Assembly (NCBI GenBank): GCA_021781835.1
Contig: JAJXWD010000014.1
Span: 1 to 64,000 of the forward strand
Source of the DNA: Pseudomonadota bacterium
Lineage (GTDB): Bacteria > Pseudomonadota > Alphaproteobacteria > Acetobacterales > Acetobacteraceae
Direction: 5' to 3'
DNA: 64,000 nt
Shown in pieces: positions 57,129 through 64,000 of this stretch (the first letter of the stretch is position 1; each line of letters opens with the position of its first letter). The position numbers and the translations under genes were made by a program. The notes beneath the pieces are model-generated. The model had not been told where the DNA came from and did no database searches. It saw nothing but the letters and a program-made list of their open reading frames with translations.

Positions 57129-58094
57129 ATGACCCAGAAGCGCCCCCACCCCGGCAAGCCCCGCCACGCCGATGACCGCCCCCGCCACGCCCCCGCCGGC
57201 AAGCCGGGCGCGCAGCCCCCGCGCCCAAACCGCGAGGCGATGCGCGGCCCCAAGCCGGCGACCGAGGAACCGCGCGCGCGGCCCGAGCGTGGCGAACGGC
57301 CCGAACGCGCTGAGCGACCCGAGCGTGGCGAGCGCCGGGGCGGCGGGCACGGTCCGGCGCCCGCGCCCCACGGCGCGGTGTGGCTTTACGGCACCCATGC
57401 GGTGGGCGCGGCGCTGCAAAACCCGCACCGGCGCCTGCGCCGGCTGGTGATGACCGAAGACGCCCAGGCCGCGCTGGCCGCCGAATGCCCCACCCCCTGG
57501 CCGATCTCGCCCGAACTCGCCCCGCGCGAGAAGATCGACCAGATTTTGGGCGCCAAGCCGGGCTCGGGCATTGTGCATCAGGGCATCGCCCTGCTCACCG
57601 ACCAGCTCACCCCGCCCGCCCTGCAAGACGCCCTCAAGCGCCCCGGCCCCGTGCTGGTGCTCGACCAGATTTTCGACCCCCGCAATGTCGGCGCGCTCAT
57701 GCGCACGGCCCAGGCCTTCGGGGCGTGCTGCGTCATCGCCCAGGACCGCAACGCGCCCGAGGAAACCGGCGCGCTGGCCAAGGCGGCCTCGGGCGCGCTC
57801 GAGGCCATTCCCTTGCTGCGCATCGTCAACATCGCGCGCGCGCTCATGGCGCTCAAGGCCGCCGATTGCTGGGTGGTGGGCCTGGCGGGCGAGGCGCCCA
57901 CGCGCCTGCGCGCCGACTCCTTCGCCGGGCGGCGCGTGGCGCTGGTGCTGGGCTCGGAAGGCGAGGGCATGCGCCGCCTGACCCGCGAAACCTGCGACGA
58001 GCTGTGCTCGCTCGCCATGCCCGGCGGCATGGAGAGCCTGAACGTCTCGGCGGCCGGCGCCGTCTCGCTTTATGAGCTGACCCGCCAGCCCTGA
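57129..58094 (+). CDS. rlmB: 23S rRNA (guanosine-2'-O)-methyltransferase, TrmH/SpoU family
   Basis: 321 residues. A disordered, Arg/Pro/Glu-rich N-tail of about 80 residues (repeats of ERPERAERPERGE) precedes the substrate-binding part (VWLYGTHAVGAALQNPHRRLRRLVMTEDA). The knotted SPOUT domain follows: LDQIFDPRNVGALMRTAQAFG, ALVLGSEGEGMRRLTRETCDELCSLAMPGGMESLNVSAAGAVSLYEL. Methylates G2251-equivalent of 23S rRNA in RlmB. The tail is longer than in E. coli. Confidence 0.92.
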   Translation: MTQKRPHPGKPRHADDRPRHAPAGKPGAQPPRPNREAMRGPKPATEEPRARPERGERPERAERPERGERRGGGHGPAPAPHGAVWLYGTHAVGAALQNPHRRLRRLVMTEDAQAALAAECPTPWPISPELAPREKIDQILGAKPGSGIVHQGIALLTDQLTPPALQDALKRPGPVLVLDQIFDPRNVGALMRTAQAFGACCVIAQDRNAPEETGALAKAASGALEAIPLLRIVNIARALMALKAADCWVVGLAGEAPTRLRADSFAGRRVALVLGSEGEGMRRLTRETCDELCSLAMPGGMESLNVSAAGAVSLYELTRQP

Positions 58095-58162
58095 GGCGCA
58101 TACCAGCCGCGCCGGGGCGCAAATCTCTTGCGCGCGGGGGCAAAACGCCTTATCTCGGGTTC

Positions 58163-58216
58163 ATGGCTCACGCCCCCCTCCTTGCCGGGCTGCTTCTTCG
58201 ACTTATCCGCCCCTGA
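58163..58216 (+). CDS. leuL: leuA leader peptide
   Basis: A 17-codon frame, MAHAPLLAGLLLRLIRP, with six leucines including LLLRL near the end, placed 97 bp before leuA. Its last codons and stop overlap a hairpin (58200-58207 with 58219-58226), and the stop region can instead pair perfectly over 10 bp with 58259-58268. This is the layout of leucine attenuation. Confidence 0.75.
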   Translation: MAHAPLLAGLLLRLIRP

Positions 58217-58268
58217 GCGATAAGTCCCTCCCGCGCGTGCCTTAGCCGCCGCGCCCGCCGCTCAGGGG
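58200..58268 (+). promoter_or_regulatory. leuA attenuator with alternative hairpins
   Basis: Stem 1: GACTTATC (58200-58207) with GATAAGTC (58219-58226). Alternative: CCCCTGAGCG (58210-58219) with CGCTCAGGGG (58259-58268). The second stem uses the loop and the first base of the closing arm of stem 1, so the two compete. No clear U-run follows, so it may act on translation or through Rho. Confidence 0.55.
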
Positions 58269-58313
58269 AATGCCTCTCCAGAACCCAGCCAACGGCATTT
58301 GCAGGATCAGACC

Positions 58314-59888
58314 ATGACCATCATTCATCCCAATTTCGGCACGCTGGACGAGCAGCGCGTCATCATCTTCGACACCACCTTGCGCGACGGCGAGCAATCC
58401 CCCGGCTTCTCGATGAATCTGGACGAGAAGCTGCGCATGGCGGAAGCCCTGTCCGCCTTGGGGGTCGATGTCATCGAGGCTGGCTTCCCCGCCGCCTCGC
58501 CCGGTGATTTCGAGGCCGTGCAGCAGATCGCCGCCATCGCCAAGGGGCCGGTGGTGGCCGGGCTGGCCCGCGCGGCGGTGGGAGACATCACCAAGGCGGG
58601 CGAGGCCATCCGGGGCGCGGCGCGCAAGCGCATCCACACCTTCATCTCCACCAGCCCCCTGCATATGAAATACAAGCTGCGCATGGAGCCCGACGCGGTG
58701 CTGGAGGCCGTGACCTCCTCGGTGACGCTGGCGCGCAATTTCACCGACGATGTGGAATGGTCGGCCGAGGACGGCACCCGCACCGATATCGACTTTCTGT
58801 GCCGCTGCGTCGAAGCCGCCATCCGGGCCGGCGCCACCACCATCAACATCCCCGACACGGTGGGCTACGCCGTGCCCGAGGACATGGTGCGCATCTTCTC
58901 CACCGTGCGCGCGCGCGTGCCGGGGGCTGAGCGGGTCATTTTCTCGGCGCATTGCCATAATGATCTGGGCCTGGGCGTGGCCAACACGCTGGCCGCCGCG
59001 CAGGGCGGCGCGCGCCAGATCGAGTGCACCATCAACGGCATTGGCGAGCGCGCGGGCAACGCGGCGCTGGAAGAAATCGTCATGGCCATCCGCACCCGGC
59101 CGGACGCCAACCCCTACCACCACAACATCGAGACCACCCGCATCCTGCGCACCTCGAAATTGCTGGCCACCATCACCGGCTTCGACGTGCAGCCGAACAA
59201 GGCCATCGTCGGGCGCAACGCCTTCGCGCACGAATCGGGCATCCACCAGGATGGCATGCTGAAAAACGCCGCCACCTACGAAATCATGACGCCCGAGAGC
59301 GTGGGCTGGCAGAAAACCTCGCTGGTCATGGGCAAGCATTCCGGGCGCGCGGCGTTTCGCGACAAGCTGACCAGCCTGGGCTATGCCGAAATCGGCGATA
59401 ACGCCCTGAACGACGCCTTCAAGCGCTTCAAGGATTTGGCCGACCGCAAGAAGATCGTCTATGACGAGGACATCGTCGCGCTGGTCGATGACGAGGTGAT
59501 GCGCTCGCACGAGACCATCAAATTCGTCTCGCTCGAAGTCTGGGCCGGCTCGAAAGACAAACCCCGCGCCCTGCTGGAGCTGAGCGTGAACGGCGAAACC
59601 AAAACCGCCGATGAGCGGGGCGATGGCCCGGTGGACGCGGCGTTCAACGCCATCCACGCCATCTTCCCCCACACCGCCAGCCTGCTGCTGTTCTCCGTCG
59701 GCGCCGTGACCGAAGGCACCGACGCCCAGGCCAAATGCACCGTGCGCCTGGAAGAGGACGGCAAGACCGTCAACGGCCAGGGGGCGGATACCGATACCAT
59801 CGTCGCCGCCGTGCGCGCCTATATCCATGCGCTGAACAAACTCATCACCAAGCGCACCCGCGCCGTGCCCGAGGCGCTCTCGGCGTAA
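58314..59888 (+). CDS. leuA: 2-isopropylmalate synthase
   Basis: 524 residues: IIFDTTLRDGEQSPGFSMN (metal and catalytic residues), VIEAGFPAASPGDFEAV, FSAHCHNDLGLGVANTLAA (His pair), GIGERAGNAALEEIVMA, FAHESGIHQDGMLK, and a C-terminal regulatory (leucine-binding) domain from about residue 390 (FVSLEVWAGSKDKPRALLEL). First committed step of leucine synthesis. Start ATG 58314 (MTIIHPNFGTLDEQ). Confidence 0.96.
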   Translation: MTIIHPNFGTLDEQRVIIFDTTLRDGEQSPGFSMNLDEKLRMAEALSALGVDVIEAGFPAASPGDFEAVQQIAAIAKGPVVAGLARAAVGDITKAGEAIRGAARKRIHTFISTSPLHMKYKLRMEPDAVLEAVTSSVTLARNFTDDVEWSAEDGTRTDIDFLCRCVEAAIRAGATTINIPDTVGYAVPEDMVRIFSTVRARVPGAERVIFSAHCHNDLGLGVANTLAAAQGGARQIECTINGIGERAGNAALEEIVMAIRTRPDANPYHHNIETTRILRTSKLLATITGFDVQPNKAIVGRNAFAHESGIHQDGMLKNAATYEIMTPESVGWQKTSLVMGKHSGRAAFRDKLTSLGYAEIGDNALNDAFKRFKDLADRKKIVYDEDIVALVDDEVMRSHETIKFVSLEVWAGSKDKPRALLELSVNGETKTADERGDGPVDAAFNAIHAIFPHTASLLLFSVGAVTEGTDAQAKCTVRLEEDGKTVNGQGADTDTIVAAVRAYIHALNKLITKRTRAVPEALSA

Positions 59889-59896
59889 CACGCGCC

Positions 59897-59950
59897 GCAG
59901 GGGGCGCTGCCCCCTGCACCCCCGCCAAAGGCCGAAAGGCCTTTGGAACC
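59897..59950 (+). repeat. GC-palindrome dispersed repeat
   Basis: GCAGGGGGC, GCT, GCCCCCTGC (9-3-9 palindrome), then ACCCCCGCC and a second hairpin ending CTTTGGAACCC. Same architecture as 47472-47528 and the inverted 47675-47719. Confidence 0.7.
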
Positions 59951-59958
59951 CACCCGCC

Positions 59959-59995
59959 ACAAAAAATCCCACCCGCAAGGGGTGGGATTTTTTGT
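59959..59995. terminator. leuA terminator
   Basis: CAAAAAATCCCACCC, GCAAG, GGGTGGGATTTTTTG: strong stem with T-run 70 bp after leuA. Confidence 0.85.
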
Positions 59996-60103
59996 GGCGA
60001 CTTGAGTAGCCAGGGTCTGGGCCATTGGCCATGGCGCGCGGGGCGGCGGCCAGGGATGGTTCCATGGGTGGTGGCCAAACGCCCCCGCCAGTCGCAAATT
60101 CCC

Positions 60104-60132
60104 CTTGTAACGCGGCGGTGGTTTGGTTAAAT
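60104..60132 (+). promoter_or_regulatory. Candidate dnaK promoter (RpoH-like)
   Basis: CTTGTAA, 16 bp, TTAAAT, about 70 bp upstream of dnaK. CTTG at -35 suits sigma-32-type promoters of alphaproteobacteria; no CIRCE inverted repeat is visible. Confidence 0.4.
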
Positions 60133-60201
60133 TCTGGGCATCTCAATAAGGGACCATTCCGGTGCTTCGGGCTGGGCTGGTCCGCTGCATAGGAGCCTAT
60201 A

Positions 60202-62100
60202 ATGAGCAAAGTCATTGGTATCGATCTTGGTACCACCAATTCCTGCGTCGCCGTTTTGGAAGGCAAGGACGTTCGCGTCATTGAAAACGCCGAGGGCGCG
60301 CGCACCACACCCTCGATGGTCGCCTTCTCCGATTCCGGCGAGCGTCTGGTCGGCCAGTCGGCCAAGCGCCAGGCGGTGACCAACCCCACCAACACGCTGT
60401 TCGCGGTCAAGCGCCTCATCGGCCGCCGCTTTGATGACCCGACCGTGACCAAGGACAAAGGCCTGGTGCCCTATACCATCGCCAAGGGCGATAATGGCGA
60501 TGCCTGGGTCGAGGCCAAGGGCACGAAATATTCCCCCTCGCAGATCTCCTCCTACATCCTCACCAAGATGAAGGAGACCGCCGAGGCTTATCTGGGCGAG
60601 AGCGTCACCCAGGCCGTGATCACCGTGCCGGCCTACTTCAACGACGCCCAGCGCCAGGCCACCAAGGATGCCGGCAAGATCGCGGGCCTCGATGTGCTGC
60701 GCATCATCAACGAGCCCACCGCCGCGGCGCTGGCTTACGGCATGGACAAGAAGAACGCCGGCACCATCGCGGTCTATGACCTCGGCGGCGGCACGTTCGA
60801 CATCTCCATCCTCGAGCTGGGCGATGGCGTGTTCGAGGTGAAATCCACCAACGGCGATACCTTCCTCGGCGGTGAGGATTTCGACGCCCGCGTGATCGAT
60901 TATCTGGCCGATGAGTTCAAGCGCGACCAGGGCATCGACCTGCGCAAGGACAAGCTGGCCCTCCAGCGCCTTAAGGAAGCCGCCGAAAAGGCCAAGATCG
61001 AGCTGTCCTCCTCCAAGGAGACCGAGATCAACCTGCCCTTCATCACCGCCGACGCCTCGGGGCCCAAGCACCTGGTGCTCAAGCTCACCCGCGCCAAGCT
61101 CGAAAGCCTGGTCGATGATCTGATCGAGCGGACCCTCGGGCCGTGCCGCGCGGCGCTGAAAGACGCCGGCGTGACGGCGGGCGAGATCAACGAGGTCATT
61201 CTGGTCGGCGGCATGACCCGCATGCCCAAGGTCATCGAGGCGGTGAAGACCTTTTTTGGCAAGGAACCGGCCCGCAACGTCAATCCCGATGAGGTGGTCG
61301 CCATCGGCGCCGCCATTCAGGGCGGCGTGCTCAAGGGTGATGTCAAGGACGTGCTGCTCCTCGACGTTACCCCGCTCAGCCTGGGCATCGAGACGCTGGG
61401 CGGCGTGTTCACCCGCCTGATCGACCGCAACACCACCATCCCGACCAAGAAGGCGCAGGTCTTCTCGACCGCCGAGGACGGCCAGACGGCCGTGACCATC
61501 AAGGTCTTCCAGGGCGAGCGTGAGATGGCGGCCGACAACAAGCTGCTCGGCAATTTCGACCTCACCGGCATCCCCGCCGCCCCGCGCGGCGTGCCGCAGA
61601 TCGAAGTCGCCTTCGACATCGACGCCAACGGCATCGTCTCGGTCTCGGCCAAGGACAAGGCCACCGGCAAGGAGCAGCAGATCCGCATCCAGGCGTCGGG
61701 CGGCCTGTCTGACGCCGACATCGAGCGCGCGATCCGCGAGGCCGAGGAAAACGCCGCCGCCGACAAGGCGCGCAGAGAGGCGGTGGAAGCCCGCAACCAC
61801 ACTGAAGGGCTGATCAACCAGCTTGAGAAGACGCTGAAGGAGTCGGGCGACAAGCTCTCGGCCGCCGAGAAGGCGGAAGCCGAAGGCGCGATCGCCGAAG
61901 CCAAGGCGGCGCTCGAGGGTGGGGACGCGGAGGCCGTGAAGGCCGCCGCCGACAAGCTGACCCAGGCGGCCATGAAGGTGGGCGAGGCGGTTTACAAGGC
62001 CGGCGGCGCCGAGGCGCCGGGCGCCGATGCCGGCCCGCAGCCGGGCGATGACAAGGTGGTCGACGCCGATTTCGAGGATGTCGACGACAAGAACAAGTAA
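60202..62100 (+). CDS. dnaK: Chaperone DnaK (Hsp70)
   Basis: 632 residues: [64 protein letters not shown] (ATPase domain), the linker region [15 protein letters not shown], substrate domain, and the lid ending [15 protein letters not shown]-driven folding with DnaJ and GrpE. Start ATG after TAGGAGCC. Confidence 0.98.
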   Translation: MSKVIGIDLGTTNSCVAVLEGKDVRVIENAEGARTTPSMVAFSDSGERLVGQSAKRQAVTNPTNTLFAVKRLIGRRFDDPTVTKDKGLVPYTIAKGDNGDAWVEAKGTKYSPSQISSYILTKMKETAEAYLGESVTQAVITVPAYFNDAQRQATKDAGKIAGLDVLRIINEPTAAALAYGMDKKNAGTIAVYDLGGGTFDISILELGDGVFEVKSTNGDTFLGGEDFDARVIDYLADEFKRDQGIDLRKDKLALQRLKEAAEKAKIELSSSKETEINLPFITADASGPKHLVLKLTRAKLESLVDDLIERTLGPCRAALKDAGVTAGEINEVILVGGMTRMPKVIEAVKTFFGKEPARNVNPDEVVAIGAAIQGGVLKGDVKDVLLLDVTPLSLGIETLGGVFTRLIDRNTTIPTKKAQVFSTAEDGQTAVTIKVFQGEREMAADNKLLGNFDLTGIPAAPRGVPQIEVAFDIDANGIVSVSAKDKATGKEQQIRIQASGGLSDADIERAIREAEENAAADKARREAVEARNHTEGLINQLEKTLKESGDKLSAAEKAEAEGAIAEAKAALEGGDAEAVKAAADKLTQAAMKVGEAVYKAGGAEAPGADAGPQPGDDKVVDADFEDVDDKNK

Positions 62101-62140
62101 GCCCCGCGCTTGACTTGTACCGTTTAATTGAGTGTTGAGG

Positions 62141-62168
62141 ATCCCGGAGGCGAAACCTCCGGGATTTT
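62141..62168 (+). terminator. Hairpin between dnaK and dnaJ
   Basis: ATCCCGGAGG, CGAAA, CCTCCGGGAT then TTT: perfect 10-bp stem plus short T-run in the 90-bp spacer. Likely a partial terminator that lowers dnaJ relative to dnaK. Confidence 0.75.
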
Positions 62169-62190
62169 CGTCTGAACGTTAAGGGACGAC

Positions 62191-63330
62191 ATGGCCAAGC
62201 AGGATTATTACGCGATTTTGGGCGTTGAGCGCACGGCAAGCGCCGATGAGCTGAAGAAGGCTTATCGCAAGCTCGCCATGGTCTATCACCCCGACCGTAA
62301 CCCGGGCGATGTCTCGGCTGAGCAGAAATTCAAGGAAATCAACGAAGCCTATGACGTGCTGAAGGACGAGCAGAAGCGCTCGGCCTATGACCGTTATGGC
62401 CATGCGGCATTTGAAAATGGCGGCATGGGGGCTGGCGGCGGCATGGGCGGCGGCTTTGGCTTCGAGGGCGGGCTCGGCGATATTTTCGAGCAGATGTTTG
62501 GCCAGGCGCGGCGCGGCGGCGGCGGCGCGCAGACCGGCAACGACATCAAGGCGGCGGTCGAGATCGACCTCGCCCAGGCCTTCACCGGCACCAAGGCCAA
62601 TGTGCGCGTCGCCACGCGCATCGTCTGCGATGCCTGCGCGGGCTCTGGCTCCTCCGACAAGGCCAATGGCTCGGAAGCGTGCGGCACCTGCGCCGGTTCG
62701 GGGCGCGTGCGCTCGCAGCAGGGGTTTTTCCTCGTCGAGCGTACCTGCCCCACCTGCGGCGGCTCGGGCCGCGTGGTGCGCAACCCGTGCCGCATCTGCG
62801 CGGGCGCGGGCACGGTGGCGCGCGAGAAAACCCTCGCGGTGCAAATTCCCGCCGGTGTCGAGGACGGCACGCGCATCCGCCTCTCGGGCGAGGGCGAGGC
62901 CGGCCCGCGCGGTGCTCCGCCCGGCGATCTTTATGTGCATGTCGCCATCCGCCCGCACCCCATTTTTCAGCGCGACGGCGCCAATATTTATTGCCGCGTG
63001 CCGCTGCGCATGACCCAGGCCGCCTTGGGCGGCGAGGTGGATGTGCCGACCATAGACGGCACCACCTCGAAGGTGAAAATCACCCCCGGCACCCAGTCGG
63101 GCGACCAGTTCCGGCTTAGGGGCAAGGGCTTCTCGGTGCTGCGCTCCACCCAGCGGGGCGATATGTATATTCAGGTGGCGGTCGAGACCCCGCAAAACCT
63201 CACCCGCCGCCAGCGCGAGCTGCTCGAGGAGTTTGAGACCGAGGCCGTGGGCCATAAATCGGGCAGCCCCGAACATGAAGGGTTTTTCGCCAAGGTGAAG
63301 GATTTTCTCAAAGGCGTGGCCGAGGGCTGA
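62191..63330 (+). CDS. dnaJ: Chaperone DnaJ (Hsp40)
   Basis: 379 residues: J-domain with HPD (YHPDRNPGD), Gly-rich region ([14 protein letters not shown]), four zinc repeats ([32 protein letters not shown]), and the C-terminal peptide-binding domains. Co-chaperone that stimulates DnaK. Confidence 0.98.
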   Translation: MAKQDYYAILGVERTASADELKKAYRKLAMVYHPDRNPGDVSAEQKFKEINEAYDVLKDEQKRSAYDRYGHAAFENGGMGAGGGMGGGFGFEGGLGDIFEQMFGQARRGGGGAQTGNDIKAAVEIDLAQAFTGTKANVRVATRIVCDACAGSGSSDKANGSEACGTCAGSGRVRSQQGFFLVERTCPTCGGSGRVVRNPCRICAGAGTVAREKTLAVQIPAGVEDGTRIRLSGEGEAGPRGAPPGDLYVHVAIRPHPIFQRDGANIYCRVPLRMTQAALGGEVDVPTIDGTTSKVKITPGTQSGDQFRLRGKGFSVLRSTQRGDMYIQVAVETPQNLTRRQRELLEEFETEAVGHKSGSPEHEGFFAKVKDFLKGVAEG

Positions 63331-63505
63331 GCCCCCGGCATGATCCTGATTTTGCCGCAATTCCATGCCAGATTGCGGCCGCCGGCGGCTAGGCGGCTGG
63401 GCTACGAATCGTAACCTTGGCGGCTAGGCCGTTGCCCCGCGCGGCGCCGGGGCCTAAATTGCCGGCACGGACCAGAACCACGCGCCCCGGCGCAGGAGAT
63501 GATCG

Positions 63506-64000
63506 ATGACACGCAAGACCCTGAGCCTCGCCCTGCTGCCCCTGCTGGCGCTTGGCGCCTGCACGGCGGCCACACCCACCCGGCCGCAGATCACGGCCTA
63601 TCCCGGCCCCGGCAAAAGCTGGAATGAGTTTCAGCAAGACCAGAGCTATTGCCAATATTACGCTCAGCACCAGATCCCCGAATCCGGGCAGACCGCCCAG
63701 CAATCGCAGCAAAACTCCCTGGGCACGGCGGCGGCCGGCACGGCCATTGGCGCCATTGCCGGCGCGGCGCTCGGCTCGCTCTCGGGCAATATGGGCGCGG
63801 GCATGGCGGTAGGCGCGGGCATGGGCCTGGCCGGCGGCGCGGCGGTGGCGGGCGGCAATGCCCAGAACCAGGCCAATTCGCTCCAGCATGATTATGACCA
63901 GGCCTATGCGCAATGCATGGTCGGGCATGGCGAATCGGTGCAGGACCCGAGCTCGGGCCAGATTATCAACCAGCAGCCCCAGGGTGAGTATCAGCCGTCG
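63506..64000 (+). CDS. Glycine-zipper lipoprotein, N-terminal part
   Basis: 165 codons visible; the gene continues past the window. Lipoprotein signal MTRKTLSLALLPLLALGAC (Cys19 in lipobox LGAC). Then YPGPGKSWNEFQQDQSYCQYYAQHQ and a glycine-zipper hydrophobic stretch (about residues 73-115: GTAAAGTAIGAIAGAALGSL, GAGMAVGAGMGLAGG), then HDYDQAYAQCMVGHG. Cysteines at about 52 and 137 could pair. Similar to YMGG/glycine-zipper outer-membrane-associated proteins. Start ATG 63506, preceded by CAGGAG. Confidence 0.8.
   Translation, partial: MTRKTLSLALLPLLALGACTAATPTRPQITAYPGPGKSWNEFQQDQSYCQYYAQHQIPESGQTAQQSQQNSLGTAAAGTAIGAIAGAALGSLSGNMGAGMAVGAGMGLAGGAAVAGGNAQNQANSLQHDYDQAYAQCMVGHGESVQDPSSGQIINQQPQGEYQPS

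Larger units (their letters stand above)
59889..60201. other. Gap between leuA and dnaK: repeat, terminator, promoter
   Basis: No gene. Holds a GC-palindrome repeat (59897-59950, including the CCAAAGGCC/GGCCTTTGG hairpin), the leuA terminator (59959-59995) and the dnaK promoter region. Confidence 0.75.

Noticed and set aside
60127-61800. 557-codon frame opposite dnaK
   Set aside because: Antisense shadow of a highly conserved gene.

Overview
The window is high-GC alphaproteobacterial DNA, most likely from Acetobacteraceae. That placement is inferred from three things. The secE-nusG block has tRNA genes in front of it. The gene mix is Entner-Doudoroff, glyoxylate bypass and protocatechuate 4,5-cleavage. 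Convergent gene pairs are separated by T-rich/A-rich hairpins that share an AAAACTTTTG tail. Genes are dense, and many neighbours overlap by an ATGA or GTGA.

Layout. 1-1693: the end of eda, then pgi. 1690-9400 (minus): a leucine/isovalerate catabolism operon running liuA, liuB, liuD, MaoC hydratase, CoA-ester lyase and acyl-CoA synthetase. A divergent LysR gene (9497-10372) sits beside a T-N11-A operator. 10629-16374: a 5.7 kb integrative element bounded by a 58-bp direct repeat and inserted in tRNA-Glu(CTC). It carries a tyrosine integrase, an AlpA-like protein, a primase-polymerase, a RecA-fold ATPase and an unusually dense array of GTCTCA/TGAGAC hexamers. I read it as a phage-satellite-like or plasmid-like island with its own origin. 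16442-24941: recJ, a SCO-like protein without its cysteines, two paralogous small secreted proteins, and a LysR/HlyD/DUF1656/FUSC efflux locus. 25040-28391: glnB-glnA (candidate sigma-54 promoter) and an aminotransferase. Then come tRNA-His, aceA (isocitrate lyase) and a periplasmic msrA-msrB pair.

31831-45284 is a complete protocatechuate 4,5-cleavage region. It has two ligAB pairs, two LysR regulators that each carry two HTH modules, ligK, a 4-oxalomesaconate tautomerase, an unassigned dehydrogenase, ligJ, ligI, ligC, an aldo/keto reductase and a vanillin-type aldehyde dehydrogenase. Together these convert a lignin-derived aldehyde or acid to pyruvate and oxaloacetate. Isocitrate lyase and two FUSC-type pumps fit a life on aromatic and organic acids.

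45469-64000 is mostly housekeeping: a second FUSC protein, ispA, xseB, a deacetylase-fold protein, a TusA-like protein lacking its cysteine, rpmE, LrgAB, phaB, an EmrAB-type pump, nusG-secE with tRNA-Trp, tRNA-Gly and tRNA-Tyr (no tuf between them), rlmB, leuA with a leucine-rich leader peptide, dnaK, dnaJ, and the start of a glycine-zipper lipoprotein.

The best candidates for something undescribed are the tRNA-Glu element with its hexamer array and the paired double-HTH LysR regulators with a shared promoter motif.
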